Source of the DNA: Patiria pectinifera
Lineage: Eukaryota > Echinodermata > Asteroidea > Valvatida > Asterinidae
DNA length: 64,000 nucleotides
Reading direction: 5' to 3'
Assembly (NCBI GenBank): GCA_029964075.1
Contig: CM057140.1
Coordinates: 7,768,643 to 7,832,642, forward strand
Part shown: positions 38,301 through 48,600 of the stretch, one piece after another
Layout: each line of letters begins with the position of its first letter
Numbering within the stretch: position 1 is the stretch's first letter
Program-made: the position numbers and the translations under genes
Notes under the pieces: model-generated
The model's input: the letters and a program-made list of their open reading frames with translations, nothing else
What the model was told of the DNA's origin: nothing
The model's database searches: none

Positions 38301-38599
38301 TCAAATTCAAGTCGCGGTTCACCAATACTATATTAACGTTTTCAAAATGTCACTATCAAATGTCAGGTGACAGAGAAGGGGTAATGGTTTTGGCTGTATG
38401 CACTATGCAATGCATTCATTATGTTTATAATGTACATTAAAAAAAACTTGCATTAACTTTTACCTTAGTATGCGTAGAAGCCTACAGATATTGACGCAGA
38501 TACTACAGTAAAGTGACAATTACAATTAGCATATGATCTTCAGTAATTATTCTTCACATTTGTTGCTTTTCTTTATTTCCCTTTCTTACAGTAAAGGTT

Positions 38600-38828
38600 A
38601 AAAACTTGTAAATAGCATAACTGTTAAACAAACTATCAACAGAAGGCAGAGCCACAGATCAAGTCTACAAAATATGTAAAGACTAAAAGAAACTGAAAAA
38701 GTCTTCTGTAATATGAAAAGTTCTAACTAACAAACTTGTAAAGATCATAACTGTTAAACAAAACAATCAACAGAAGACCGAGCCACAGATCAATTCTACA
38801 GAATATGTAAAGAAACTAAAAAAGACCC
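38600..38828. repeat. Tandem duplication of about 130 bp
   Basis: Words CATAACTGTTAAACAAA, ATCAACAGAAG and GAGCCACAGATCAA occur twice in the same order (from about 38617 and from about 38749), so this is a diverged direct duplication between the two GAGTCC arrays. Confidence 0.65.
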
Positions 38829-38839
38829 GATTTTGCCGG

Positions 38840-38995
38840 ACTCGAGCCGGACTCGAAGCCGAGTCCTCGAGTCCTTGGGGTCCGAGTCCGAGTCCGAGTC
38901 CGAGTCTTTGAGCAAAGGACTCGAGTCCAAGTCTAGTCCTTGAAAAAAAGGACTCGAGTCCGGACTCGAGTCCGAGTCCCGAGTCCGAGTCCTAC
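38840..38995. repeat. Second GAGTCC hexanucleotide array
   Basis: Same unit and interruption (TTGAGCAAAGGACTCGAGTC) as the array at 38150-38300. It contains palindromic GGACTCGAGTCC. The tandem duplication lies between the two arrays. Confidence 0.85.
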
Positions 38996-39449
38996 AACAC
39001 TGATGAGTTTACACTGGGCTAGCCTTTCACCAAGGCCATCGTGGCTTAACTTGCCCGCATTCAAAGCGGCGAAGACGCGAAGCGACTGGAGATGGAGACC
39101 ACACATGCGAGTGGCAAAGCCTTTCGCCAAGGCCATCGTGGCTTAGAGCGGCAAAGCAAATTATTTCCCAAATATCTTGAACTTTTCCTAGCACATTCTC
39201 AATTCATCTTTTTTTTTTTAGGGTGGGCGAGGGGACATTTGCCCACCCCACCCCCATTGACATGCAGACGCCCATGTTGATAAAATGTGCATGAAATAAA
39301 CAGCAATATGACGTCGCACCTCTTTTTTTTCCTTTCTCTTTTTTTCACCCTCTCCCCCCCCCCCTTTTCTGTTTTCTTTCCTCTCCTTTTCCAGATGGAG
39401 GCAAGCGCCTCTTGCCCCCTCCTCGCTACGCCCATGATTATGGTACACC

Positions 39450-39676
39450 ACAATGGTCTGCAGTTCAATCCCAGTAAAACACTATTTTTTGGTGAGAACT
39501 CATCATCATTGGACCCATTCTGGGTTCTGAATGGAAGTATCACTGACCCATTACCTATTTACAATGTAGGTGGTGTTCTGTCAAATGATCTGACGTCTAA
39601 TTTGCATGTTGATGAAAGAGTTCGTAAATGTCAAAAGGTGTTTTATTCTCTGCAATGTATTGACATACATGTGTAA
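39450..39676 (+). pseudogene. LINE reverse transcriptase C-terminal fragment
   Basis: Frame reads NGLQFNPSKTLFFG, VLNGSI, GGVLSNDLTSNLHVDERVRK and CQKVFYSLQC. This matches the thumb region of non-LTR retrotransposon RT (NPSKT, L.G..LSNDL motifs). Truncated upstream and ends at a stop. Confidence 0.7.
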
Positions 39677-39782
39677 AAAACGGCCGTTCAGTGTGTGGTT
39701 TGGAGCACAGCTCTGACTCTGTTCTTATTGTTTCAATGCCAGGCTTTTTCAAAATCTTGAAAAAGTAATAATACTGTAGGCC

Positions 39783-40108
39783 CAAGGGCGGATCCGGGGG
39801 GGGGGGGCCAAAGGGGGCCATGCCCCCCCCCCCCAAAAAAAACGAAACCAATTTTTATTTTTTATGTGACATCGCAATAAAGGCAGGCAATGAGTACACC
39901 ACCATCTTTTTCTCAAAAAAAAAACATTGGTTAAAGTGGTCAGAAATTGCCTCAGATCGCACCGTACCACAGAGCATCTAGAATCCAAAAAAATTTCGGG
40001 GCCCTTAAGCGGGCCCCGAACCCCACGCCGTAATTTTTTGACCCACTTTTTGGGGGGACCAACATTTTTTTTGGCCCCTCCCAAAATTGTGTTCTGGATC
40101 CGCCCTTG
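39783..40108. mobile_element. hAT MITE with 8-bp target duplication and G/C tracts
   Basis: 326 bp with terminal inverted repeats CAAGGGCGGATCC / GGATCCGCCCTTG. Perfect 8-bp target duplication TGTAGGCC (39775-39782, 40109-40116). The ends fit the hAT pattern YARNG. Contains G and C homopolymer tracts and GGCCCCGAA words; no transposase. Confidence 0.88.
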
Positions 40109-40247
40109 TGTAGGCCTACATGCACGCACTACCAATTTCTTTTCTGAGGCACTCATGAAGCACATGCGTGGTGCTATTAATCAGAGAATAAACTGTTTTA
40201 AAATTTACCCAAAGAAAAAACACGTTAGAGCTTTGCACAACCTCAAG

Positions 40248-40788
40248 TTTCGCTCGTACCCCCGCCCTGCAAACAGGACGCTGGGATACTCTGATGAATT
40301 CACGCTCTGATTGGTTGGATTTTGCGTGACCAGTGACCTGCGCGTCATCAAGGTCATGACTCTGCAAGGTTTGAAACGGCCGTTAAGACTGATTTATTAC
40401 TCTTTTTTTCCAGTTTAGAGATGTTTTTGTCTCGTTGAAAAGTGTAATAATGTAGGAAATTCTGTAAAACTTATCTGTGTTGTAAATTTACAATTCCCGT
40501 CACTTGCTCCGTTTCAAATCACCGGCGAACGGTCGGATTGCATTAAAGCGACGCTCAAAATGTTGTCAACATGGTCCGCTATGAAACAGAAATCACATCC
40601 GGTATGGAATGTGCGCATTTCTATAGGACGTTTTCGGATAGCATTTGCGCACATTGTCTAACTGCGGTCTTGAACAGCTGCAGCCAGATGCTTTATACAT
40701 AGATCGTAGGCCACTTCCTTCACAAGATTCTGTGAAGCTCATCAGAGTATCCCAGCGTCCTGTTTGCAGGGCGGGGGTACGAGCGAAA
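40248..40788. repeat. 49-bp inverted repeat pair (foldback)
   Basis: 40248-40296 begins TTTCGCTCGTACCCCCGCCC and continues through CAAACAGGACGCTGGGATAC. 40740-40788 is its apparently exact inverse. The 443 bp between them hold no recognisable frame. No target duplication found. Confidence 0.8.
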
Positions 40789-41089
40789 ACCTGATCACGA
40801 TTTTACCTATCCAACGCTAGGGGCGCCCTTCCCCTCAGCAGTCACCTCCTGTTTCAATTTTTCAGTGGAGCATCCGATCTCCGCACAACATTGTCCCGGT
40901 TATAATAAAACCGGGACGGACCAGACTCGCCTTCTACTGTATACGTGAATGCGTACCTTACTTTTTGATGAACGGTACCCAGACTCAATATCATTAGCCG
41001 CCGCTTCAGGCCAACCTCGTCCCCAGGATGTCGAGCAGTACGCGCTTACCACACACTACTTTATTTCCAACCTTGTTTCCGATACTGCA

Positions 41090-41352
41090 GGCGTCGCGGG
41101 GGGGGGGGGAAAGGGGGGGGGCATTTGCCCCCCCGGGAAAAGGAAAAAAAAAAAAAAAAAAAAAAAAAAAAACAAAAAAGAAAAAGAGGCGCGAAGACAA
41201 AGTGGTGTAAATTTAATGAGTTGGGGGGGGGGCAAAATGTCCCTGCCCCCCTCTAAAACTGATAAATCGAGAATGTGTTGAGAAATACAAGCATTTTTTG
41301 GCAAATTTTCTTTTTTGCCCCCCTCTAGAAAAAATCCTGGCGACGCCCATGT
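41090..41352. repeat. G-rich and A-rich foldback fragment
   Basis: Starts GGCGTCGCGGGG and ends CCTGGCGACGCC, an inverted pair, with G tracts, an A tract of about 35 bases (about 41136-41172) and C tracts. Similar words (GACGCCCATG, CGCTACGCCCATG) at 39230-39430 suggest a related partial copy there. Confidence 0.5.
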
Positions 41353-42497
41353 GCATGACGCAGCAAAAAGTTCGCCCCTCGTATACGATCCGAGTGCAAA
41401 ATCGTCGTTGAATTTCAAGTTTTCTAAATAAAAGCAATGGATATTAATTATCAACTAGTTTTTTAAAGTTTTTAATAAGCAATTAGCAGTTAATAAAACC
41501 TATATTATACTCGGAAATACTCGGACACTATCCGATTGTCGACAAAATGAATTCGGCAAACTTCGGACAGTTTCGGAAAAAGGAGGAATTCCTCCCGTTT
41601 TAGTCACGTGATGTAAATTGTAATACATTGTATTACCGGAGACTACCTGACCTCAACCTCGTCCCCAGTGCTTACTTTATTTCCAACCGCGTTTCCAATA
41701 GTAAACCCTGGATAGGAAACTTTCTTCCTGTATCCTGATTGGATACCGCAATTGGCTAGTAATGGATTTTTATCGTGTACTTGGTGCTATATATTCACAA
41801 CGCACGTGCAGTACGTGTTTTCGCGATCATTCGTCCACGCCTTCTCGAAAATACTAATTTCCTTTCCAATTTGCTCATATTAATATGAAATATGATACTG
41901 CATGTTGTCTTGATAAGATCGTAACAGTTTGATTTCAAAAATCGTGTTTTCGTAACTCACGCCGTGCTCGCGCTGCTACGAATTGACTCTGTTTTTACCC
42001 CAGACACCGCATACAAAAACAAACGCTAATGTGTAACGCATATCCAGGCACCAGACTGTTCTCATTTGCATACGTCTGCAAAAATCTTGCACATGCAAAT
42101 GATCCAATACCAGGGTGAGAGAGCAGGTAGTGGTGGGCGCATACTGCTCGACACCCTGGGGACGAGGTTGACCTGACCTAAGATTCATCAGGAATAGTCG
42201 GAATCTTTTGGTCTGGGAACCAGACTAGACACCCTGGGGACGAGGTTGGAAACAAGGTTGGAAATAACGTTAGCACTGGGGACGAGGTTGAGCTCAGGCG
42301 TACCGGAAACCTGGCAAAACGAGGGCAGGCGGCGCGCGCGCGGCAAAAGGAGAGATTACATAACATCACGGCCCTGACACATGCCTGATGCTCAGGTGAT
42401 GTTCATCAGCAGGCTCTGGCAAAGTCACTGTCATCATCTTTTTCACCATAATAAAGTTCTTATTAAATATAACATCACTTTGCATGCTTTGAGCACC

Positions 42498-42611
42498 ATG
42501 TCTGATTCAAAGAAATCCAGCAGTGCCAGTCTGAGTCTTGAAGATTTTGACTGCATTGGGCTTGATATTGACCACACGCTTTGCAAGTACAAATTGGACA
42601 CTTTCTTTCCG
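42498..42611 (+). CDS. NT5DC1: NT5DC1 exon 1
   Basis: Starts MSDSKKSSSASLSLEDFDCI and contains the nucleophile motif DIDHT. Donor TTTCCG|GTGAGA. 38 codons, phase 0. An in-frame ATG upstream at 42381 is less likely because the preceding residues are not conserved. Confidence 0.9.
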
Positions 42612-45600
42612 GTGAGAAATTATTGATTATTACGGATTTAGGTCAACTCGCCCCCAGCCCAGCCTCACTAGAGTTAGTCTGAGCATGGAGGAAGGAATTA
42701 ATTCCTTCCTCCATGGTCTGAGTACTCTACTAGTATCGCCTTTTTTAACATTTGGACATGGTTGGGCAATAATGTACCCTAACATGGCGCGGCCCCTAAC
42801 GTGGCTCACTTTGATTTTTCGCCTGTAGCGAGCAAAAGTTTTTAACTGAAATTTCACAGAAAGTGAAATGTCATCAACTTCTAAACACTCCCGTTCATAA
42901 ATCGCGAGTTTATTTACCTGTTACAAAGTTCAAAGTAAACTTTATTTTGGCGTGATTTTTCGATTTTATTTTTAAGTGCAACGTGAACCCTTCAAAAATC
43001 CCCCCGAAAATAAGAAAATAATTTTCTGACAAACTTCTGGCTGGGTATGTTAAGTAGAGATAATAATGATTTATCAGAATTTATCAACTGTACACAAATT
43101 ATTAAATGTCAATTTGTTATTTTCTGAGATTTATTCAAGTGCGCCACGTTAGGGAACACTCCACCAATTTGTGCCCAATTTCCGGACGCCACCGTTTTTG
43201 AATTTCGGATTTAATTTCATGACACTGAAATTTTTCACAGAGGTTAAAATGCAAGCATTAATAAGGTAAAAGTACCAGTATTTCACTGCATGAATTTGAG
43301 GTTTGTCAACAAAGAGGTTTGGAATAAACACTAGGCCTACACGAGGAAAGTCGGGTAAACGTCGAAGTGGGCCACGTTAGGGAACACCAACATATAGTGG
43401 TGGGAGTATTAAATTGCAGAATACCCCGCCACTCGGAAATACACCCCTAATTTCTCTGGCTACGAGGTTGGAATCACTGGAAAAGAAACAATTCAAGTCC
43501 ATTGCCAGCTACGCGGATACTGAGTGGGGGTCCCCTTGAGAACGAAGCAACACAAAATGAATGGGAGTTGCTGAAAAAATTCCAAGTCCAAACCAACTAC
43601 CCTGTTGCCGGCTACGCGGATACGGACTGGGAGTGCAGTGGAGCATGATGCATAGTACAAACATGTAGGCTAGAGCCGAGAAGGTTTATTGAGGGCAATC
43701 AACCGTGACTTGGTAGCCGGCTACGAGGTGCATAGATCGAGTGGCGGGGTATTCTGCAATTGTGCCTAGTGGTGTTCCCTAACGTGGCGCACTTGGACAT
43801 TTACCCCGACTTTCCAAATCAGTGTTGCCAAACTTCTTTGTTGATGAACGTCAAATTCACTCAGTGAAATAATGGTATATTTACCTTATTACTGCTTTAT
43901 TGCTTGCTATTTAACATCTGTGAAAAATTTCGGTTTCATGAAATTTAATCCAAAATTCAATAGCGGTGGTGTCTGGAAATTGGGCACAAATCGGCTGACT
44001 GTCCTCCAACGTGGCGTACTTGAATAAATCTTGGAAAATTCCAAATTAACATTTAAGAATTTCTGTAAAACTGATAAATTCTGATAAACCATTATTATCT
44101 TTAATTACATACCCAACTAAAAGTTTGTCAGCAAATTATTTTCTACTTCTGGGGGGACATTTTCGAAGGCATTATTTGCACTTTGAAATAAAATCGGAAA
44201 ATCACGCTGAAATAATTTTTCTACTAACTTTGTAACAGGAAGATAAACTCGTGATTTATGAATGAAATTGTTTAGAACTTCATGAAATTTCACTTTCTGT
44301 GAAATTTCAGTTAAAACTGTGGCTTAAGCTAGGCGCTACAGGCGAAAAATCAAAGTGCGCCACGTTGGGGGCCGTGCCACGTTACGGCACATCAATAATA
44401 GTAGAGTCCTAGGTAATATCGCCCGACCATGTCCAAATGTTAAAAAAGGTGATTTGTAGAGTCCTAGTTACTTGGACTACACTAGACTGTTGCCTTGGCT
44501 TATGTACAGAACAGTAATGAGGCCACACGTACTTAGTGGGGCTACTCGCGCCCTAGCCCACTCGCCCCTCACTAAGTTAACCCATGAACGATATCATGTA
44601 TAAAATACAACAATACTCCGTTCATATCTCTGGACTCTCGACAAATTTCTACAGGCTGTCAGTAGACCGTCATGCTCCATTTTCCCCCACATTTCAGAAA
44701 GATTCCCATATCTGGCCATCACTTGTCACCCTGTACACAAACCCTATGGGACTGGTCTGAAAAATTTTAATTGTTTTCTCACTCTCAGTAAAAATTTAAA
44801 ATTTGTCCCTGCTAATTTTGAGTTTTTAGGACATCACTTTTTGATGGCTGATACAGTGATACGTCATTTAAGGGAAAAATGACTGATGACCAGATATGGG
44901 AATCTTTCCCAAATTTCTTTGGAATAGAGGTTGTGCACGGCCATTTCCCCAGTGAGGTCTATTTGTGTGATAGTGGAGTAATTGGGGCCGGGGGGTGGGG
45001 GGGGGGGGCTTATTTGGTGAGGGCACTCCCCCCTCCCCCCCAGTGGATGTCCATACCCCCTCCCCCTTCTGTTTTCAGTTTTATTGACATCTTTGAGCCT
45101 CTGAAAAAAAGTTTTAAGCACAAAAAGTGTTTCATGCAAGTAATTCATTTAAAAAAAAATGTATTTCTTACTCGTCATATTCCTTGTATCAACCATGTTC
45201 AGGATTTTGCATGAAGAACTCTTGTTACTAGCATTTTTATGAAATAAAAATCTACCTCCAAGGCTCCAAAGGACAACAGTAGCAAACCTATTTATTTCAA
45301 AATTACGTGTGGTAGGTTTGCTGGAGAATTGAAAAGAACTGTTTGGTCCATACTTCACAGAGGTTCATTAATAAGATGAGCGTTTGTTTGTGTTTTCAAC
45401 AGCTGTCCTATGATTACAGTGCCAAGATACTTGTTGAAGAGAAGGGATATGATGAACGTCTACTTCAACCATTTGAGATGCACAAAGACCTATGGTAAGT
45501 GACAAGATCAACCAATCCAAACTTGTCAAGAACGATGTGATATCCTGCTTCATTCATTCGGTCTGTAGAAGGCAGCAAAGGATAGGCCCAATTGGCCAGA

Positions 45601-48600
45601 TTGTGTGTTTACAGTAACACCCTAATAATAATAATAATAATAAATTACCTTGGATTGGACATTTGGGAGACATTCCCATAGACTTGTGTACAAAATGTTT
45701 TCAAACTTAAATGCACTCTAGCCGAATATTCTCTTGTCCTTTTTCCACGAATTTCGGTATGTTTACTAAATAAACCGTAAACAACAAATATAATCTAATT
45801 GCAACGATAACATTTTACCTCTAAAGGGGGGCTGTGACGTTAGGGAGACATGAAAATGTTTCCGTAATGACCGATGTCTCCCACCATTTGAAGAAATTTC
45901 GATAACATGTCTCCTTAATAGTACATTTAGTGGAATACTACTAATACTAGCAATTCTATATAGTGCTTTTAATCGGGGTATCAAAGCACTTTACAATTCT
46001 TATTACCCCTGTTCAATGGGCAAACACTCCTGACACCTCAATTCCCTCGTGAGCATACACGGCCGGTAGACAGCCATCAACCTCTCATAGTCACCAACAC
46101 TGCCCTCACAGGTACCCATGTACTCCTGGGTGGAGAGAAGCAATGAGTGACAAAGTGCCTCGCCAAAGGGCACTCGCACCATAGCCCCAGGAAGGACTCG
46201 AACCCACAACCTGCAGAATTACCCACAGACCAAATTCAATGCCCCAAACCACTAGGCCACGCCACCAAAGGCCAAAAATTATCCAGGTACATATGTACAT
46301 GTAGGTGGGAGGGAAATAATTGGCTATTTCGGCAACTTGCCGAAACTTTTTGGAAATGATGTCATGTAATGTCACATTAAAGGGAAGATACAACATTTGC
46401 AAACATCAAAAAACGAAATGATCAAATTATCACGAAATATCTTACTGGATTGTTAGGGAATGATAGTCCAAAGCATCCTGTAAAATCTTGGCTCCTGGTT
46501 TGCTGACCATTTCAAGAAAACTTGTAGTTTTCCAATGCTGGTCGGCCGACCAGCGGTGGAGAAAACTGGCTTTTTTCAAAAACTGCTCCTAATTTTTCAT
46601 AGTTAGTTATTCCCTATTTTCTTTGCAATTGATTACACACCTGTAAAGAGGTAAGCCAGCTAGACTGATTCTCTGACGTTACAATTCCCCAAAGTCTATA
46701 AATTGCTCCGTTTCATCTTAAGAGCTGTCAGGGAACCAGACTACAAGAACATTATTGTTTTTTTTTGGATTTTCCAGCATCTCCAAACCCAAGACGTGAA
46801 GCAAGTCAATTTAACAGTATTTGCTATAACATACTAATCCACCAAATCCATTTATTTCTGAAAATTGCAGCAAAATCAAATGTTGTACATTCCCTTTGAA
46901 GGTGCATTTTTCTATGGCCTATATCTGAAGATTTATATGTCCGATTGGGTGGTAACTTGGTATGTACCTAAGTTTTGAAGTTGGCAAATTGGCTGCCAAA
47001 CATCCAGGAAGGTTGGGCTACCGTAAACACACAATTGTTGGGGGTCTTAATCAGGTCAATTGAATCAACACAATTGTATCAACACTGTGAGGCAGTTTAA
47101 ACTGCTGTGGTTACTGCTTGTGTGGCAGGGCCACATAGTTAACTTGCATTAGCTTTTGGTTTTCAACATAGGAGTCCCTCCCCCCTGACTTGCATACACT
47201 TAGTTTGTGTTGTAGCCCTCTTAAGTTAATTAAGTAGAAGTTTATGACACAGTAAAATAATAGCAGTGCTGTAGGAGGATAGTAGTGTACGCCCCCTGGA
47301 TAGAGTAAACATCCTGTCCAGAACAGAGACCCCCTTATCTGTGAGACCATGTGGTCCATGCCTCATTTTGCAGACTGGTAGAAGGCAGGGCAGCATCATT
47401 TAGTTTTGCTCTGCAGATTCCCTTGAAAATCTATGGCGTTTTCTACCCTGAAAGTTTGGTCTGCTGCTGGATTCGGTTGTTTAAGCTGTTGTTTTCGATT
47501 TATGACCTTCTTTTGATGCTGTATTGGTTTTAATTTTCGTTGGTTTTAAATCTTAGGTTTTTAGTTGTTGGTTTTAATTTTAAATCTTCGTTCTAGGTTT
47601 TAGTTGTTGGTTTCTTTATTTTTTATCTGGTTTATGGTTTTTGGTCGGTTTATGGCTTGAAGTGATTGAGTTGTTTTTTTTTTAGTCTATTTTTGCTTCA
47701 TTTACTTAGTTTCAGTTGTGATCATTATACTGAGTTTTTTTTTGGTTCATAGCAGTTTTTTATCTTTAGGGAAAGTCAAAGGTCATTTACATTCGTTTGG
47801 TTAGGAGAACATCAAGGTTGGTCAAGTGTCAGGTACAAAATCGGTCGTTCTTCGAGTCTCATAATTTTATTTTTGGTTTAGTTTGTTTTTAATTGTCGTT
47901 CAGGAGAAATAAATGCGTTCCAGTGATAGCTCTTTAATCTCTGTCTCTTTGTCAACTTAACTTTCCTCGCGATTTTCTAGAGATCCTAGGTCCAATTCCT
48001 TTGTTCCATTTTTCTGGGTTACATTTTTTTCTTTTAGGTGGAAGATCCGGGTACTAGTGCACTGTTTTTTATATAACTTAGCCAGGAATTTTTAAGGAAG
48101 GACATAGAGACAGGTCATAGTTAGGGAAAACCAATACAGTGTCGAGAGTTGGGAGTATATTGATTGCGATGACGCTGACGCCGAACCAGCACCGAACAGC
48201 TCACCTGATATCGGATACCCCTCCACAACTGACGCCCCAGACAACATACGCAGTTACTCCTGGGCTTGGTCAATCACCGAACATGGAAGGAGCACACCAT
48301 CAGTTCCCACATTTGCTTCCTCCATCAGAAGGAGTGTCCCCTCTACGTCTTGCTGGTCTAGATCCACTCCACACCGCGGCAGAGCAGAGAGGACAGGGAG
48401 CTCCAAGGATGTTGACCACGCATCAGGTCAAGAGCGTGCCAACATTTAGCGGGAAGGAGCGACACGGCCCCCGACTGGAGGACTGGATCCGGGATATGCG
48501 GTTCCTCCTTGGATGCAAGGGAACAGCCCCAGGGATCCTCCAGTTTCATGAGGCTGTCAGACACACAGGAGGAAAAGCGAGAGATGTGCTGCTGAACCTT

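Larger units (their letters stand above)
35048..42497. other. Intergenic region between divergent SMARCAD1 and NT5DC1
   Basis: Holds no recognisable host gene. Content from left to right: LINE C-terminal remnant, TA-flanked palindrome-array element, LINE RT fragment with GAGTCC hexamer arrays, second LINE fragment, hAT MITE, 49-bp inverted repeat pair, G/A tracts and a cluster of CAACCTCGTCCCCAG words. The SMARCAD1 promoter must lie just right of 35047; no TATA box is evident. Confidence 0.6.

Noticed and set aside
38114-38440. Frame with SESESE/RVRVRV text on the plus strand
   Set aside because: It is the translation of the GAGTCC hexamer array; both strands give such text and no domain is present.
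42381-42497. Upstream in-frame ATG as NT5DC1 start
   Set aside because: The 39 extra residues have no similarity to the family, and the ATG at 42498 directly precedes the conserved part.
47111-47533. Frames inside the LTRs of element 2 on both strands
   Set aside because: They occur identically in both LTRs and have no domain; they are chance frames.
48039-48056. Primer binding site TGGAAGATCCGGGT for element 2
   Set aside because: Starts with TGG, but it is 15 bases from the LTR and matches no tRNA 3' end I could recall with confidence.
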